Below, piece after piece: positions 7,301 through 14,515 of a stretch of 64,000 nucleotides of DNA. The notes below the pieces were generated by a model that ran no database searches, was not told where the DNA came from, and worked only from the letters and a program-made list of their open reading frames with translations. The translations under genes and the position numbers were made by a program. This DNA is from Pseudolactococcus piscium (lineage in GTDB: Bacteria > Bacillota > Bacilli > Lactobacillales > Streptococcaceae), in the NCBI RefSeq assembly GCF_002441695.1, contig NZ_JXJW01000008.1, positions 29,030 through 93,029 on the forward strand, in the 5' to 3' direction. The first letter of the stretch is position 1, and each line of letters starts with the position of its first letter.

Positions 7301-10238
7301 GTATTTTCTTTTGATCTTGTGAAACTGTACCGTTTTGTGCAACTGTACTGCCATACACAACGATAGAGTCTGCGATTACTGTTTGGTTTGATGATGGCTT
7401 GTCAGTAATTACAACATCTTTCAAGGTAGATTGTGCCTTGTTCACCCATACATTCCAAACAGCAAGTGAGGCATCCGATGGGTCTTGTTGTCCAGTTTTC
7501 TCTATTGAATTGCCGCCATTATTAACTGATACAGTACCGTTAGCTAGATTTGACTTGTTATTGTTGACATAAGTTGCGGTGTTTTGATAGTCTTTTTTAT
7601 CAATAACCTTATTAACTAATGACGTATCAAATTTTAATACGTATGCAGATTTTGATCCTTCAGGCAAGTTCACACTAACCGTCTTTGTCGTAGCATCATA
7701 AGTAGGTGTTACGCCATCTACCTTAACAAGATTAACAACATCCCCAGCCTTATTGATTGTGCCAGAGTATAAAATGGCACTCCCAGCAACGTAATCCTGA
7801 TCATCTTGTATAGGATCCGTGATGGATGCACCTATCAATGAACGCTGATTTAAGTTTGTATAAATAGACCATGAGATGTTTTTATTTACTGCATTATAAC
7901 TACCTGATTTACTACTATCTGATATATAATCAGCTCGAGGTTTAAAATCACCTGAAGCATTATTGGTATGGTTTGTGTTGAACTTGTCCGTCCATGTCAT
8001 GGTAGCATTATTGGTCCATTTACTTGCATTCCCTATTTTCTGGGTCTCAAATGAAGTATTAAAAGTTAACACATACCAATTACTAGCCTTTACTTTTAAA
8101 TCCCCTAAAAATGCTACCTTAAATCCCTTATCAGTATCAGTAATAGTATAGTCTGTACCAAGTTTAAGCGGTGCGTTACTATCTCTAAATTTGAAAGCTA
8201 TAGACGTTTTATCTACTGTTAAACCGTCAGGTATGACTTCATCTAGAGACCAATTGGTCATATCTTGACGTGCTGGGTTGACATCTAATCGCCAAGTTGC
8301 CGTTCTATTTGCATAATCAGTATCAATAACATATTTGTATAAACCTTGTGGGGCAACTGAACCAGACCCAACTGTGACTGTTTTATTATTACTAGTTGCC
8401 GTATTATTTAGATTTGTTGAGCCATTATCGTTAAGTGGTGTCGTTACTTGCGATTTGTAGCTAACCTTAACTTTCTGGTTTAGTCCATTAGGGAAAGTTA
8501 CAGTCATTTGTTTGTTGTCAGATGAATACGCAATAGTATAAAGAGACTTATCAAGTACCTTACCCGATGTATCCGTTAATACTGGACTACCAGAGAAAAT
8601 TTGGTCCCCATCTAACGTATCGACTATTGTTGTTCCTGCTGGTAAAGTTTTCTCACCGGCATTATAGTCAATATGCCAAAAATAGACTTGAGAACCATTC
8701 GTATCATTACCATCAAAAGTTTTAGCAAGTAATTTACCATATATTGCTGTTACTTGTGCACTGGCGGTTGCTACCTTATCTCCATTAACCAAAGTAGCCG
8801 TATTTTTGAAATTAATATTACCGCCATCATCAGGTTTTTTGTCTTGACTGATAGTCGTAGTATAAGCAACTTTAAATGCCTTATACGTATCTGCGTAATT
8901 ACCAATAAAACTGATCGTGCCATTAGCATCTACTGTATAATCTGTTCCAGCAACTAGCGGTTGTCCAGTAGCTGTAACAGTTCCTTTGGTATCAATGGTT
9001 AACGGATAAACGATAGCACTTTTATAAATATTACCATCTGGCAATGCATCTGAAACTTTTGCATTGACCAAATGACTGCCACTTGTATTAACAGTTACAT
9101 CCCAGAAAACTTGATTTGGATTATTCGCTTTATCAAGTCTCCCTGCTTTTGAAATGTCATTCCCACCGTTTGGTTTGATGACAATGTTAGCTTTTACTTC
9201 ACCATCTTTAGTTGGAATGTCAATAGTCGTAGGTCCAGGACTATTCGTTTTATCCAAGGATTGACTAAATGAAAGTGAGCCATTAATATCAGATTGATTC
9301 TCAACATTTTTAAATGTTAATTTAACAGTGCCATCTGAATTAACGAGGAAGTCGCCATATTCACCTGCAGAATAATTACCAGGTACATATGCTAATTTCG
9401 GTGGTAAACTGAATACAAAATAATCACCATTTTTTAGCACGTAGTTATCTTTTAACTGATCAGGAATCGACCAGTTATACTTTAAATTAATTTTACCATC
9501 TGCAGGGAAGTTATCAGCACTTACCTCTTTACCAGTACTATCCTGAAACTTCAGGTCAACACTATCAAAGATAGTCCCATTTGCTGCATCTGGTAGATAA
9601 GTTGTGATGTCATTAGGTGTTGGTGCAACATCATTAAGTCTAGCTGTTGTCGTCTTTTTTTCTTTAACAGTTGCGTTATTAGCATCTTCCTTACTACTGT
9701 TGCTTGCTGTTGAACTAGCAGGAATTGATGACTCAGTACTTTTAGCCGAAGACTCTGGCACAGTTGAACTTTTCTCTGGTAACTGGGTGATACTACTTAA
9801 GTCCAGAGTCGTCTTGCTATCTCCACTGCTAAGTTCAACAGAGTCAATCCCTTTCAAACTTGCTTTATCAAGTTTGATACTAAGATTATTTTCTTCTTTG
9901 CTAGTATTTGGTGCTATTGTAGCTTCAAATACTTGGCTATTCAACTTATATTGATTTTTAGAAGCTGTTGTTTGATTTAAGATTTCCTTAATCATAACAG
10001 ACTTGTTACTAAACTCAATGTTAGTTTGCTTAGCTTGCTCTGTAGCGTTGTTAGCAGTTACTTTAAGATCAACTGTTACAGTTTGATCATCTTCTTTGCT
10101 AACGTTCGCTGTATTCAGCGTAATCAAATCATTTTTTTCATCTAATGTATTAGCAACTGCTAAAATCGGTGATACATATTGTAACAATATAATCACCGTC
10201 ATCAAAATAAAAATACCATTTTTCGATAATTTTTTCAT
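4398..10238 (-). CDS. Giant sortase-anchored adhesin with eight CnaB repeats and an LPKTS sorting signal
   Basis: 1946 aa from MKKLSKNGIF; an ATG 18 nt upstream lacks a ribosome site. Order: signal peptide (about 1-30); N-terminal region and Ser-rich linker (to about 205); several adhesin domains resembling the Cna/SdrG collagen- or fibrinogen-binding fold (about 210-1170); a SpaA-type prealbumin-like domain (near VLPGVKFELY); eight CnaB domains of about 90 aa; a Pro-rich linker; and a sorting signal with LPKTS at about 1912, a hydrophobic segment and KKGKL. CnaB units repeat GxKTWxDxNNQDGIRP, YTISEE and TNTH. This fits the Lys, Glu and Asn of intramolecular isopeptide bonds. The ligand cannot be predicted. 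The only sortase seen in the window is at 42.9 kb. The gene has its own terminator and a long AT-rich upstream region, so it is probably monocistronic. Confidence 0.93.
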   Translation of the reverse strand: MKKLSKNGIFILMTVIILLQYVSPILAVANTLDEKNDLITLNTANVSKEDDQTVTVDLKVTANNATEQAKQTNIEFSNKSVMIKEILNQTTASKNQYKLNSQVFEATIAPNTSKEENNLSIKLDKASLKGIDSVELSSGDSKTTLDLSSITQLPEKSSTVPESSAKSTESSIPASSTASNSSKEDANNATVKEKKTTTARLNDVAPTPNDITTYLPDAANGTIFDSVDLKFQDSTGKEVSADNFPADGKINLKYNWSIPDQLKDNYVLKNGDYFVFSLPPKLAYVPGNYSAGEYGDFLVNSDGTVKLTFKNVENQSDINGSLSFSQSLDKTNSPGPTTIDIPTKDGEVKANIVIKPNGGNDISKAGRLDKANNPNQVFWDVTVNTSGSHLVNAKVSDALPDGNIYKSAIVYPLTIDTKGTVTATGQPLVAGTDYTVDANGTISFIGNYADTYKAFKVAYTTTISQDKKPDDGGNINFKNTATLVNGDKVATASAQVTAIYGKLLAKTFDGNDTNGSQVYFWHIDYNAGEKTLPAGTTIVDTLDGDQIFSGSPVLTDTSGKVLDKSLYTIAYSSDNKQMTVTFPNGLNQKVKVSYKSQVTTPLNDNGSTNLNNTATSNNKTVTVGSGSVAPQGLYKYVIDTDYANRTATWRLDVNPARQDMTNWSLDEVIPDGLTVDKTSIAFKFRDSNAPLKLGTDYTITDTDKGFKVAFLGDLKVKASNWYVLTFNTSFETQKIGNASKWTNNATMTWTDKFNTNHTNNASGDFKPRADYISDSSKSGSYNAVNKNISWSIYTNLNQRSLIGASITDPIQDDQDYVAGSAILYSGTINKAGDVVNLVKVDGVTPTYDATTKTVSVNLPEGSKSAYVLKFDTSLVNKVIDKKDYQNTATYVNNNKSNLANGTVSVNNGGNSIEKTGQQDPSDASLAVWNVWVNKAQSTLKDVVITDKPSSNQTVIADSIVVYGSTVAQNGTVSQDQKKILVKDADYSVDLQTNSTTGEQVLVIKFLHTIDTAYLIQYRAFINSSLVNDTLTNSVNVKGTGQKTVDNGTTQGVKVVNNSGSSSSKNINLVITKVDQDNTSKVLPGVKFELYASSNGNKGGLLRSGTTDDKGQLSWGNLKGGDYFLVETTTIAGYDIPADLAVGKKITLKASQADANSNIQLTQTNEKTKTSVKGLKSWDDNNNIEGLRPASITVNLLADGTFSQSKTVTQALNWAFSFDGLVKYHDDGTPIKYTVSEDTVRSYKSNIDQTDLSNVKIVNSRILEVISVKGSKTWDDKVNQDGIRPDNITVNLLANNVQVQTKTVSATDNWAYSFDNLNKFKDGKAIEYKVTENSVDKYSAKIDGYNITNSYTPAKTSIAVTKSWEDNNDQDGMRPTNIQVQLYANDNPSGDPVTLNAENNWQTTFTNLDLNANGQAINYQVKEVGNVAGYKADVNDTDKNNVIITNTHRPLLKQFIGTKTWDDNDNQDGVRPDSITVNLLADGEKVAEQVVTAATNWAYSFTNFPQYVSGKAINYTISEETVAGYDQSIQGYNITNTHTPETSEFSGIKTWNDNNNQDGIRPNSITVNLLANGVKVSFKEVKSTDNWQYTFINLPKFEAGKEIIYTVSEESVTGYDMTVTGKDLTNTHAPELTSVTGTKTWEDSNNQDGIRPNSITVNLLANGKQVASEDVTAESNWTYSFANLPKFEAGQAISYTISEQAVVGYDMTVNGNDLTNTHTPELTAVSGTKTWSDNNNQDGIRPDKITVNLLADGKTVMTQDVAAKDDWKYNFANLSKFAAGKVIVYTISEEKIAGYDTTINGNDLTNTHTPELTVVSGTKTWADNNNQYGIRPDKITVNLFANGTPITSKVVTAQDNWTYTFANLPKFDAGSTIVYTISEDAVKGYVMAVNGYNLTNTYVKPPTTPNKPNDNQLPKTSEIINHLYYLIGFVMLTLAGFGLVLAKKGKL
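4545..6745 (-). repeat. Eight tandem ~270-bp repeats encoding CnaB domains
   Basis: The last five units recur every 270 bp (for example near 4727, 4997, 5267 and 5537), with near-identical blocks around the segment encoding ITVNLLA(D/N)G. The first three units are more divergent. Such arrays can change copy number by recombination. Confidence 0.85.
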
Positions 10239-10293
10239 AAAATATATCCATTCCATTAAATTTTCATAAGCTCGTAAGCTAGTAGTGAAGTTG

Positions 10294-10347
10294 CTAAATG
10301 TAACCAGTACCAGATAAAAAGTGATACTTTATATTTAATTTTTCCAT
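10294..10347 (-). CDS. Possible 17-codon leader peptide upstream of the adhesin
   Basis: An ATG at 10347 is preceded by AGGAGT at a good distance and opens a 17-codon frame (starting MEKLNIKYHF) that ends in TAG about 55 nt before the adhesin start. Its ribosome site is better than that of the adhesin itself. The adhesin frame is open through most of the intervening region in the +1 register, so this could instead be the remains of an older, longer N-terminus after a frameshift. No homolog is recognised. Confidence is low. Confidence 0.3.
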   Translation of the reverse strand: MEKLNIKYHFLSGTGYI

Positions 10348-10380
10348 ATAACTTTACTCCTTTATTATTTATATATTCCT

Positions 10381-10432
10381 GAATAGTTATAAGGTTATAT
10401 ACATACGCATATATATATGCTTATAACTATTC
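10381..10432. promoter_or_regulatory. 12-bp perfect inverted repeat upstream of the adhesin
   Basis: GAATAGTTATAA (10381-10392) and TTATAACTATTC (10421-10432) are perfect complements. The loop contains a second palindrome, GCATATATATATGC (10407-10420). The element lies about 35 nt upstream of the leader-peptide ATG, so it could be an operator or a 5'-leader hairpin. Function not known. Confidence 0.45.
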
Positions 10433-10829
10433 ATAAAACGCTTTTTTTAATCATACTATCTAGATACCTATGCGATATTGATACACATATAAAACTTAGG
10501 CATCAATAAAACCCAATCTAATTTGAAAACGTATTAATTTATAAAATCATAGCGATTAAATTCATTTAATTATAGAAAATAGGTTATAAAATAAAGCATA
10601 CACATCTAAAACAACGAAAAAGATATAGGATAAAAAATTGCTAGACCTACTACTTTCTATGTTGCAAACGTAACTTAACATAACTTTAATTTTAAAAAGA
10701 CATCTTTAAGGAAAATCTTAATTTTTTCGAAAGATAAATAGGTTAAAAGTCATATAGTTACTGGGTTTAAATGGTATATGCTTGGTTATATATAATGCAA
10801 TACAATTCTAACTAAATGCTCATAATGTC

Positions 10830-10858
10830 TTGAAAAACAAATAGAAATAAGCTATAAT
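10830..10858 (+). promoter_or_regulatory. Plus-strand sigma-A promoter
   Basis: TTGAAA (10830-10835), a 17-nt spacer, and a perfect TATAAT (10853-10858). It points at the 21-bp hairpin that begins 23 nt downstream of the -10 box. No protein gene of normal length follows. Confidence 0.65.
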
Positions 10859-10864
10859 TGTGGT

Positions 10865-10940
10865 GTTAATACTATTAAACAATCATGAGACTACGAAAAA
10901 TTAAGATTTTTCGTAGTCTCATGATTTAATTCTTTAGACG
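10865..10940 (+). ncRNA. Candidate small RNA: perfect 21-bp hairpin behind its own promoter
   Basis: Left arm 10881-10901 and right arm 10906-10926 are perfectly complementary with a 4-nt TAAG loop. The predicted start is near 10865. Only a weak U-run follows, so it is not a textbook terminator. The hairpin also contains a 14-codon frame (ATG 10885 to TAA 10929, reading MRLRKIKIFRSLMI) without a ribosome site. The gene type is inferred from promoter plus structure only. Confidence 0.4.
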
Positions 10941-10980
10941 CTTAATAACAAATTAATTAAGTTAAAAATATATAAAACAA

Positions 10981-11005
10981 AAAAAGAAGCCGAGTAGACC
11001 TCTTT
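10981..11005 (-). terminator. Weak minus-strand terminator-like hairpin
   Basis: On the minus strand, AAAGAGG and CTTCTTT pair over 7 positions with one G-T wobble and are followed by a T-run. No intact gene lies directly upstream of it, only the possible remnant at 11072-11230. Confidence 0.4.
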
Positions 11006-11288
11006 ATTTTATAATCTCTTTGATAAATCCTTAACTACCAAGTTTTATTAATAAAACAACCATCTATTGAATTAACACTGCTTCTCCCTTATTTCAAAGA
11101 CTATTTTAAAGGTATAAACAACAAAATCAAGGTAATCAAGTGCTGTGCATTTAAATTTAGGACATTTAGAAACATCAAAAAAGGATCCTTTTAATGAACA
11201 TTGTTTTGATCGATAAAAAAATAAGCACCTGAGTACTTGCCATATAGTCTTTAGGTATTTCCCACATCATTTGACAAAGGGCCAAAAT

Positions 11289-11317
11289 AAAAAAGAAGTC
11301 TGGCCGACTTCTTTTTT
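11289..11317 (-). terminator. Terminator of parC
   Basis: Perfect 12-bp stem AAAAAAGAAGTC/GACTTCTTTTTT with a 5-nt loop. The A/T flanks would let it act in both directions. Confidence 0.85.
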
Positions 11318-11342
11318 ATTTTATATCGTTTTTCACTAAATA

Positions 11343-13790
11343 CTATTTGATCTTAGATGACTTAACGCCAAGTTCTTTTGCCTCATCAAAGATAAATGAG
11401 CCATTTGATGTACGTTCTAGAATATTCAAATCTGGCAAGTTAATTTCAAATAAGGTCTCCGTGTTAGAGATAACTTGTAAGACTTGCATTTCCTGATCGG
11501 CTTCTGCAAATAAGTCACCACCGTACCTATTTTTGATTGTGCCTGAGCTTACGACCTTGTGAGGCGCTTTTTTAAGTTCACGCAAAATTTGCAAGCCACG
11601 ACCTGCACGACTTTTAGCAGGTAGGTCACTAAATTTAACGCGTTTTAGGGCACCGCGTTGTGTGAGGACATAGAATGAATCAGTACTGACAAAATAACTT
11701 GCGACGATAAAATCGGCATCCTTCAAATTCATTGCTTTAACACCTGCTGCCTTAGGGCCGACAAGCGGTACATCTGTTGATGGGAACCTAAGGGCATAGC
11801 CATTATAGGTCACAAGCATGATATCTAAGTTCTGAGCAAACTCTAAGCCAATGACAACATCATCTGCCTGTTTAAACTTGGCAAATTGCAGTGATTTCGA
11901 TCGATACGTTCGCCATGGTTTAAAGTCAGACAGTTGCACTTGCTTAATCAAGCCAAACTTGGTCGTGATTAGTAACTGACTCGTGACTGTCTCAAAATCA
12001 TCTAAAATATAAGCAAATAAAATCGCTTCATCTTGAGAAAAATTATTGACTAAAGAGGAACAATGCGTCCCAATATCTTTCCATTTGACATCATCTAGTT
12101 CATGAATAGGGCGATAAATCACGTTACCTAGTGTTGTGAACATGAGTAAATGCTGGGTTGTCAAAGCAGGCTGATGAAACAGCAAGACGTCATCTTCACG
12201 TTTCCCAATCTCAGTTAGTTTAGAGGCACCAAAACTTCTTGGTGTCGTCCGTTTCACATAACCAGAACGTGTCACACTGACGATGGTTTCTTCTTTGACG
12301 ATGAGTGATGCTGCTTCGACTTCTATCGTCACAACCTCATCTACTAAGACACTTTTGCGCGGTTGATCAAATTTCTTTTTAACTTCACGCAATTCACGTT
12401 TCATGACATTAAACATCGTTTTTTCATCATTAATGATGGCAGACAAGGTCAAAATCCGTTCTTTTAATTCGGCTTCTTCATTTTGTAAAGTGACAACATC
12501 TGTATTGGTCAGACGATAAAGTTGTAAGGTAACGATGGCTTCTGCCTGTGCTTCACTGAAGTCGTAAGATGCCATCAGATTTTCTCTGGCATCAGCCTTA
12601 TTATCACTGGCACGGATTAGGGCGATGACTTCATCCAAAATACTCAGTACGCGAATCAAGCCCTCAACGATATGCAAGCGTTTCTCAGCCTTTTCACGAT
12701 CAAATATCGACCGTGATCTGATGATTTCTCTTTTATGTTGGATATAGCTAGATAAAATTGGGATAATGCCGACCTGTTGCGGTGTCGCATGGTCGATTGC
12801 CACCATATTAAAATTATAGTTGACTTGTAAATCTGTATATTTTAAAAGATAGTTCAAGATCAGCTCAGCATCAGCATCTTTTTTAAGTTCAATTGCGATG
12901 CGCAGACCATCACGGTCAGATTCATCACGCACTTCTGCGATACCAGCTACTTTTGCATTCACACGAACATCATCGATTTTTTTAACTAATGTTGCTTTGT
13001 TTAACTCATAGGGAATCTCAGTGACAACAATCTCTTTTTTGCCACCTTTAAGCTCCTCGATTGCTGTCTTCGAACGGACAACAACCTTACCCTTACCCGT
13101 TTCATAAGCTCTTTTGATCTCAGATTTCCCTTGGATGATTGCACCAGTTGGAAAATCGGGACCAGGTAAGAAGTCCATTAATTTATCAACTTTTGCTGTC
13201 GGATGATCGATCATATAAACTGTCGCATCGATCACTTCCCCTAAATTATGTGTGGGGATGTCAGTCGCATAGCCTGCTGAAATACCAGTAGAGCCATTGA
13301 CCAATAAATTTGGAAAACTTGCCGGTAAAACAGTCGGTTCTTTTTCTGTATCATCAAAATTCCAGGCGAATGGGACTGTATTTTTATCGATATCTTGTAA
13401 TAAATAGGTCGAAATTTCAGATAGGCGTGCCTCGGTATACCGCATTGCAGCTGGTGGATCACCATCCATAGACCCGTTATTCCCGTGCATTTCAACGAGA
13501 ACTTGCCCCATCTTCCAGTCCTGTGATAGGCGGACCATGGCATCATAAATCGAACTATCACCGTGTGGATGGTAGTTACCCATAATATTACCGACTGACT
13601 TGGCCGACTTACGATACCCTTTTTCAAAGGTATTACCATCCTTGTTCATCGAATAGAGAATGCGACGTTGCACAGGTTTTAAGCCATCACGAATATCAGG
13701 TAATGCCCGCTCCTGAATGATATACTTTGAATAGCGACCAAAACGGTCACCCATAATTTCTTCTAAAGAGAGTTTTTGTACATTGCTCAT
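11343..13790 (-). CDS. parC: DNA topoisomerase IV subunit A
   Basis: 815-aa cleavage subunit of topoisomerase IV, which decatenates daughter chromosomes with ParE. The winged-helix region has the catalytic Tyr118 in [11 protein letters not shown]. The quinolone-resistance region reads HPHGDSSIYDAMVR with Ser79 and Asp83, the susceptible residues in S. pneumoniae numbering. A long coiled coil and a six-bladed beta-pinwheel C-terminus follow. The gene starts 24 nt after ktrA, and its own ribosome site is weak. The parE partner lies upstream but is separated by ktrB and ktrA, so all four genes probably share transcription. Confidence 0.96.
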   Translation of the reverse strand: MSNVQKLSLEEIMGDRFGRYSKYIIQERALPDIRDGLKPVQRRILYSMNKDGNTFEKGYRKSAKSVGNIMGNYHPHGDSSIYDAMVRLSQDWKMGQVLVEMHGNNGSMDGDPPAAMRYTEARLSEISTYLLQDIDKNTVPFAWNFDDTEKEPTVLPASFPNLLVNGSTGISAGYATDIPTHNLGEVIDATVYMIDHPTAKVDKLMDFLPGPDFPTGAIIQGKSEIKRAYETGKGKVVVRSKTAIEELKGGKKEIVVTEIPYELNKATLVKKIDDVRVNAKVAGIAEVRDESDRDGLRIAIELKKDADAELILNYLLKYTDLQVNYNFNMVAIDHATPQQVGIIPILSSYIQHKREIIRSRSIFDREKAEKRLHIVEGLIRVLSILDEVIALIRASDNKADARENLMASYDFSEAQAEAIVTLQLYRLTNTDVVTLQNEEAELKERILTLSAIINDEKTMFNVMKRELREVKKKFDQPRKSVLVDEVVTIEVEAASLIVKEETIVSVTRSGYVKRTTPRSFGASKLTEIGKREDDVLLFHQPALTTQHLLMFTTLGNVIYRPIHELDDVKWKDIGTHCSSLVNNFSQDEAILFAYILDDFETVTSQLLITTKFGLIKQVQLSDFKPWRTYRSKSLQFAKFKQADDVVIGLEFAQNLDIMLVTYNGYALRFPSTDVPLVGPKAAGVKAMNLKDADFIVASYFVSTDSFYVLTQRGALKRVKFSDLPAKSRAGRGLQILRELKKAPHKVVSSGTIKNRYGGDLFAEADQEMQVLQVISNTETLFEINLPDLNILERTSNGSFIFDEAKELGVKSSKIK

Positions 13791-13814
13791 AGGTTATCTA
13801 ATTTCTTTTTATTT

Positions 13815-14468
13815 TTATATGATTTCTGAAAATTTTTCTATATCTTGCTTGTTGCCGACCACATAGAGTACATCGTCTAAATCAATGACCGTATCATGTT
13901 TACCGATACTGGCAGTACCGTCTGTTTTCTTGATAAAGGCGACATTTACTTGATAATCCTGTGTCAGATTTGCTTGGTAGAGGGTTAAGCCTTTAAATTT
14001 TTTATTTTTAACAGCGATTTTAGCAAAAGAATAGTCATCTGATAAATCAAGATATTCCGCAATATCTGGGTGTGTTAGCGTATCAGCTACTCGGTTACCT
14101 GCATCTTTTTCTGGTTCAATGATCTTACCAGCACCGATTTTAGTCAAGACTTTAATCTGAACATCTGTCGTTGCCTTGGCAACAACATTTTTAGCCCCAC
14201 TTTCGATGACAATCATCGTCGTTAAAATACTGGCTTGCACATTTCGACCAATGGCTACAACGACGCCATCAAACTTATCAATCTCGATGTTTTTCAATAC
14301 ACGTTCATCTGTTGCATCCGCAATCATGACATGGGTTGCAATATCTTTATGATCATCAATCTTTTTGGCATCTGTATCAATCGCCACGACTTCATGGCCA
14401 CTGCTTATCAGACTTTTGACAACACTAGAGCCAAATTTGCCCAATCCTATCACACAAAAACTTTTCAT
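13815..14468 (-). CDS. ktrA: KtrA/TrkA-type RCK subunit of a K+ uptake system
   Basis: 217-aa cytosolic gating ring subunit for the KtrB channel. The N-terminal RCK Rossmann domain starts with CVIGLGKFGSSV (GxGxxG at residues 8-13) and has the acidic VVAIDTD end of the second strand, which binds adenine nucleotides. The last ~80 residues form an RCK_C domain, the site where c-di-AMP binds in characterised KtrA proteins. It lies 47 nt downstream of ktrB. AGGAG is present about 11 nt before the ATG, slightly far. Whether it is called KtrA or KtrC depends on the partner and cannot be decided here. Confidence 0.9.
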   Translation of the reverse strand: MKSFCVIGLGKFGSSVVKSLISSGHEVVAIDTDAKKIDDHKDIATHVMIADATDERVLKNIEIDKFDGVVVAIGRNVQASILTTMIVIESGAKNVVAKATTDVQIKVLTKIGAGKIIEPEKDAGNRVADTLTHPDIAEYLDLSDDYSFAKIAVKNKKFKGLTLYQANLTQDYQVNVAFIKKTDGTASIGKHDTVIDLDDVLYVVGNKQDIEKFSEII

Positions 14469-14515
14469 AGGTCATCTTTCTCCTCTTATATAAGCGACTT
14501 AAACAGCGACATACC

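Larger units (their letters stand above)
10257..11342. other. 1.1-kb AT-rich region without a recognised gene
   Basis: Between the adhesin and parC I find no credible protein gene. It holds the adhesin upstream elements (10294-10432), a plus-strand promoter and hairpin (10830-10926), a weak minus-strand terminator (10981-11005) and the parC terminator (11289-11317). On the minus strand, 11072 to about 11230 contains a roughly 50-codon open stretch with no start codon (it includes LKGSFFDVSKCPKF and ends REKQC). This may be a gene remnant. I do not recognise its family. Confidence 0.6.

Noticed and set aside
9604..9954. 116-codon plus-strand open frame rich in Leu, Ser and Val
   Set aside because: It is the antisense of the adhesin's Ser-rich linker, where Ser and Ala codons read as hydrophobic residues. 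No ribosome site.
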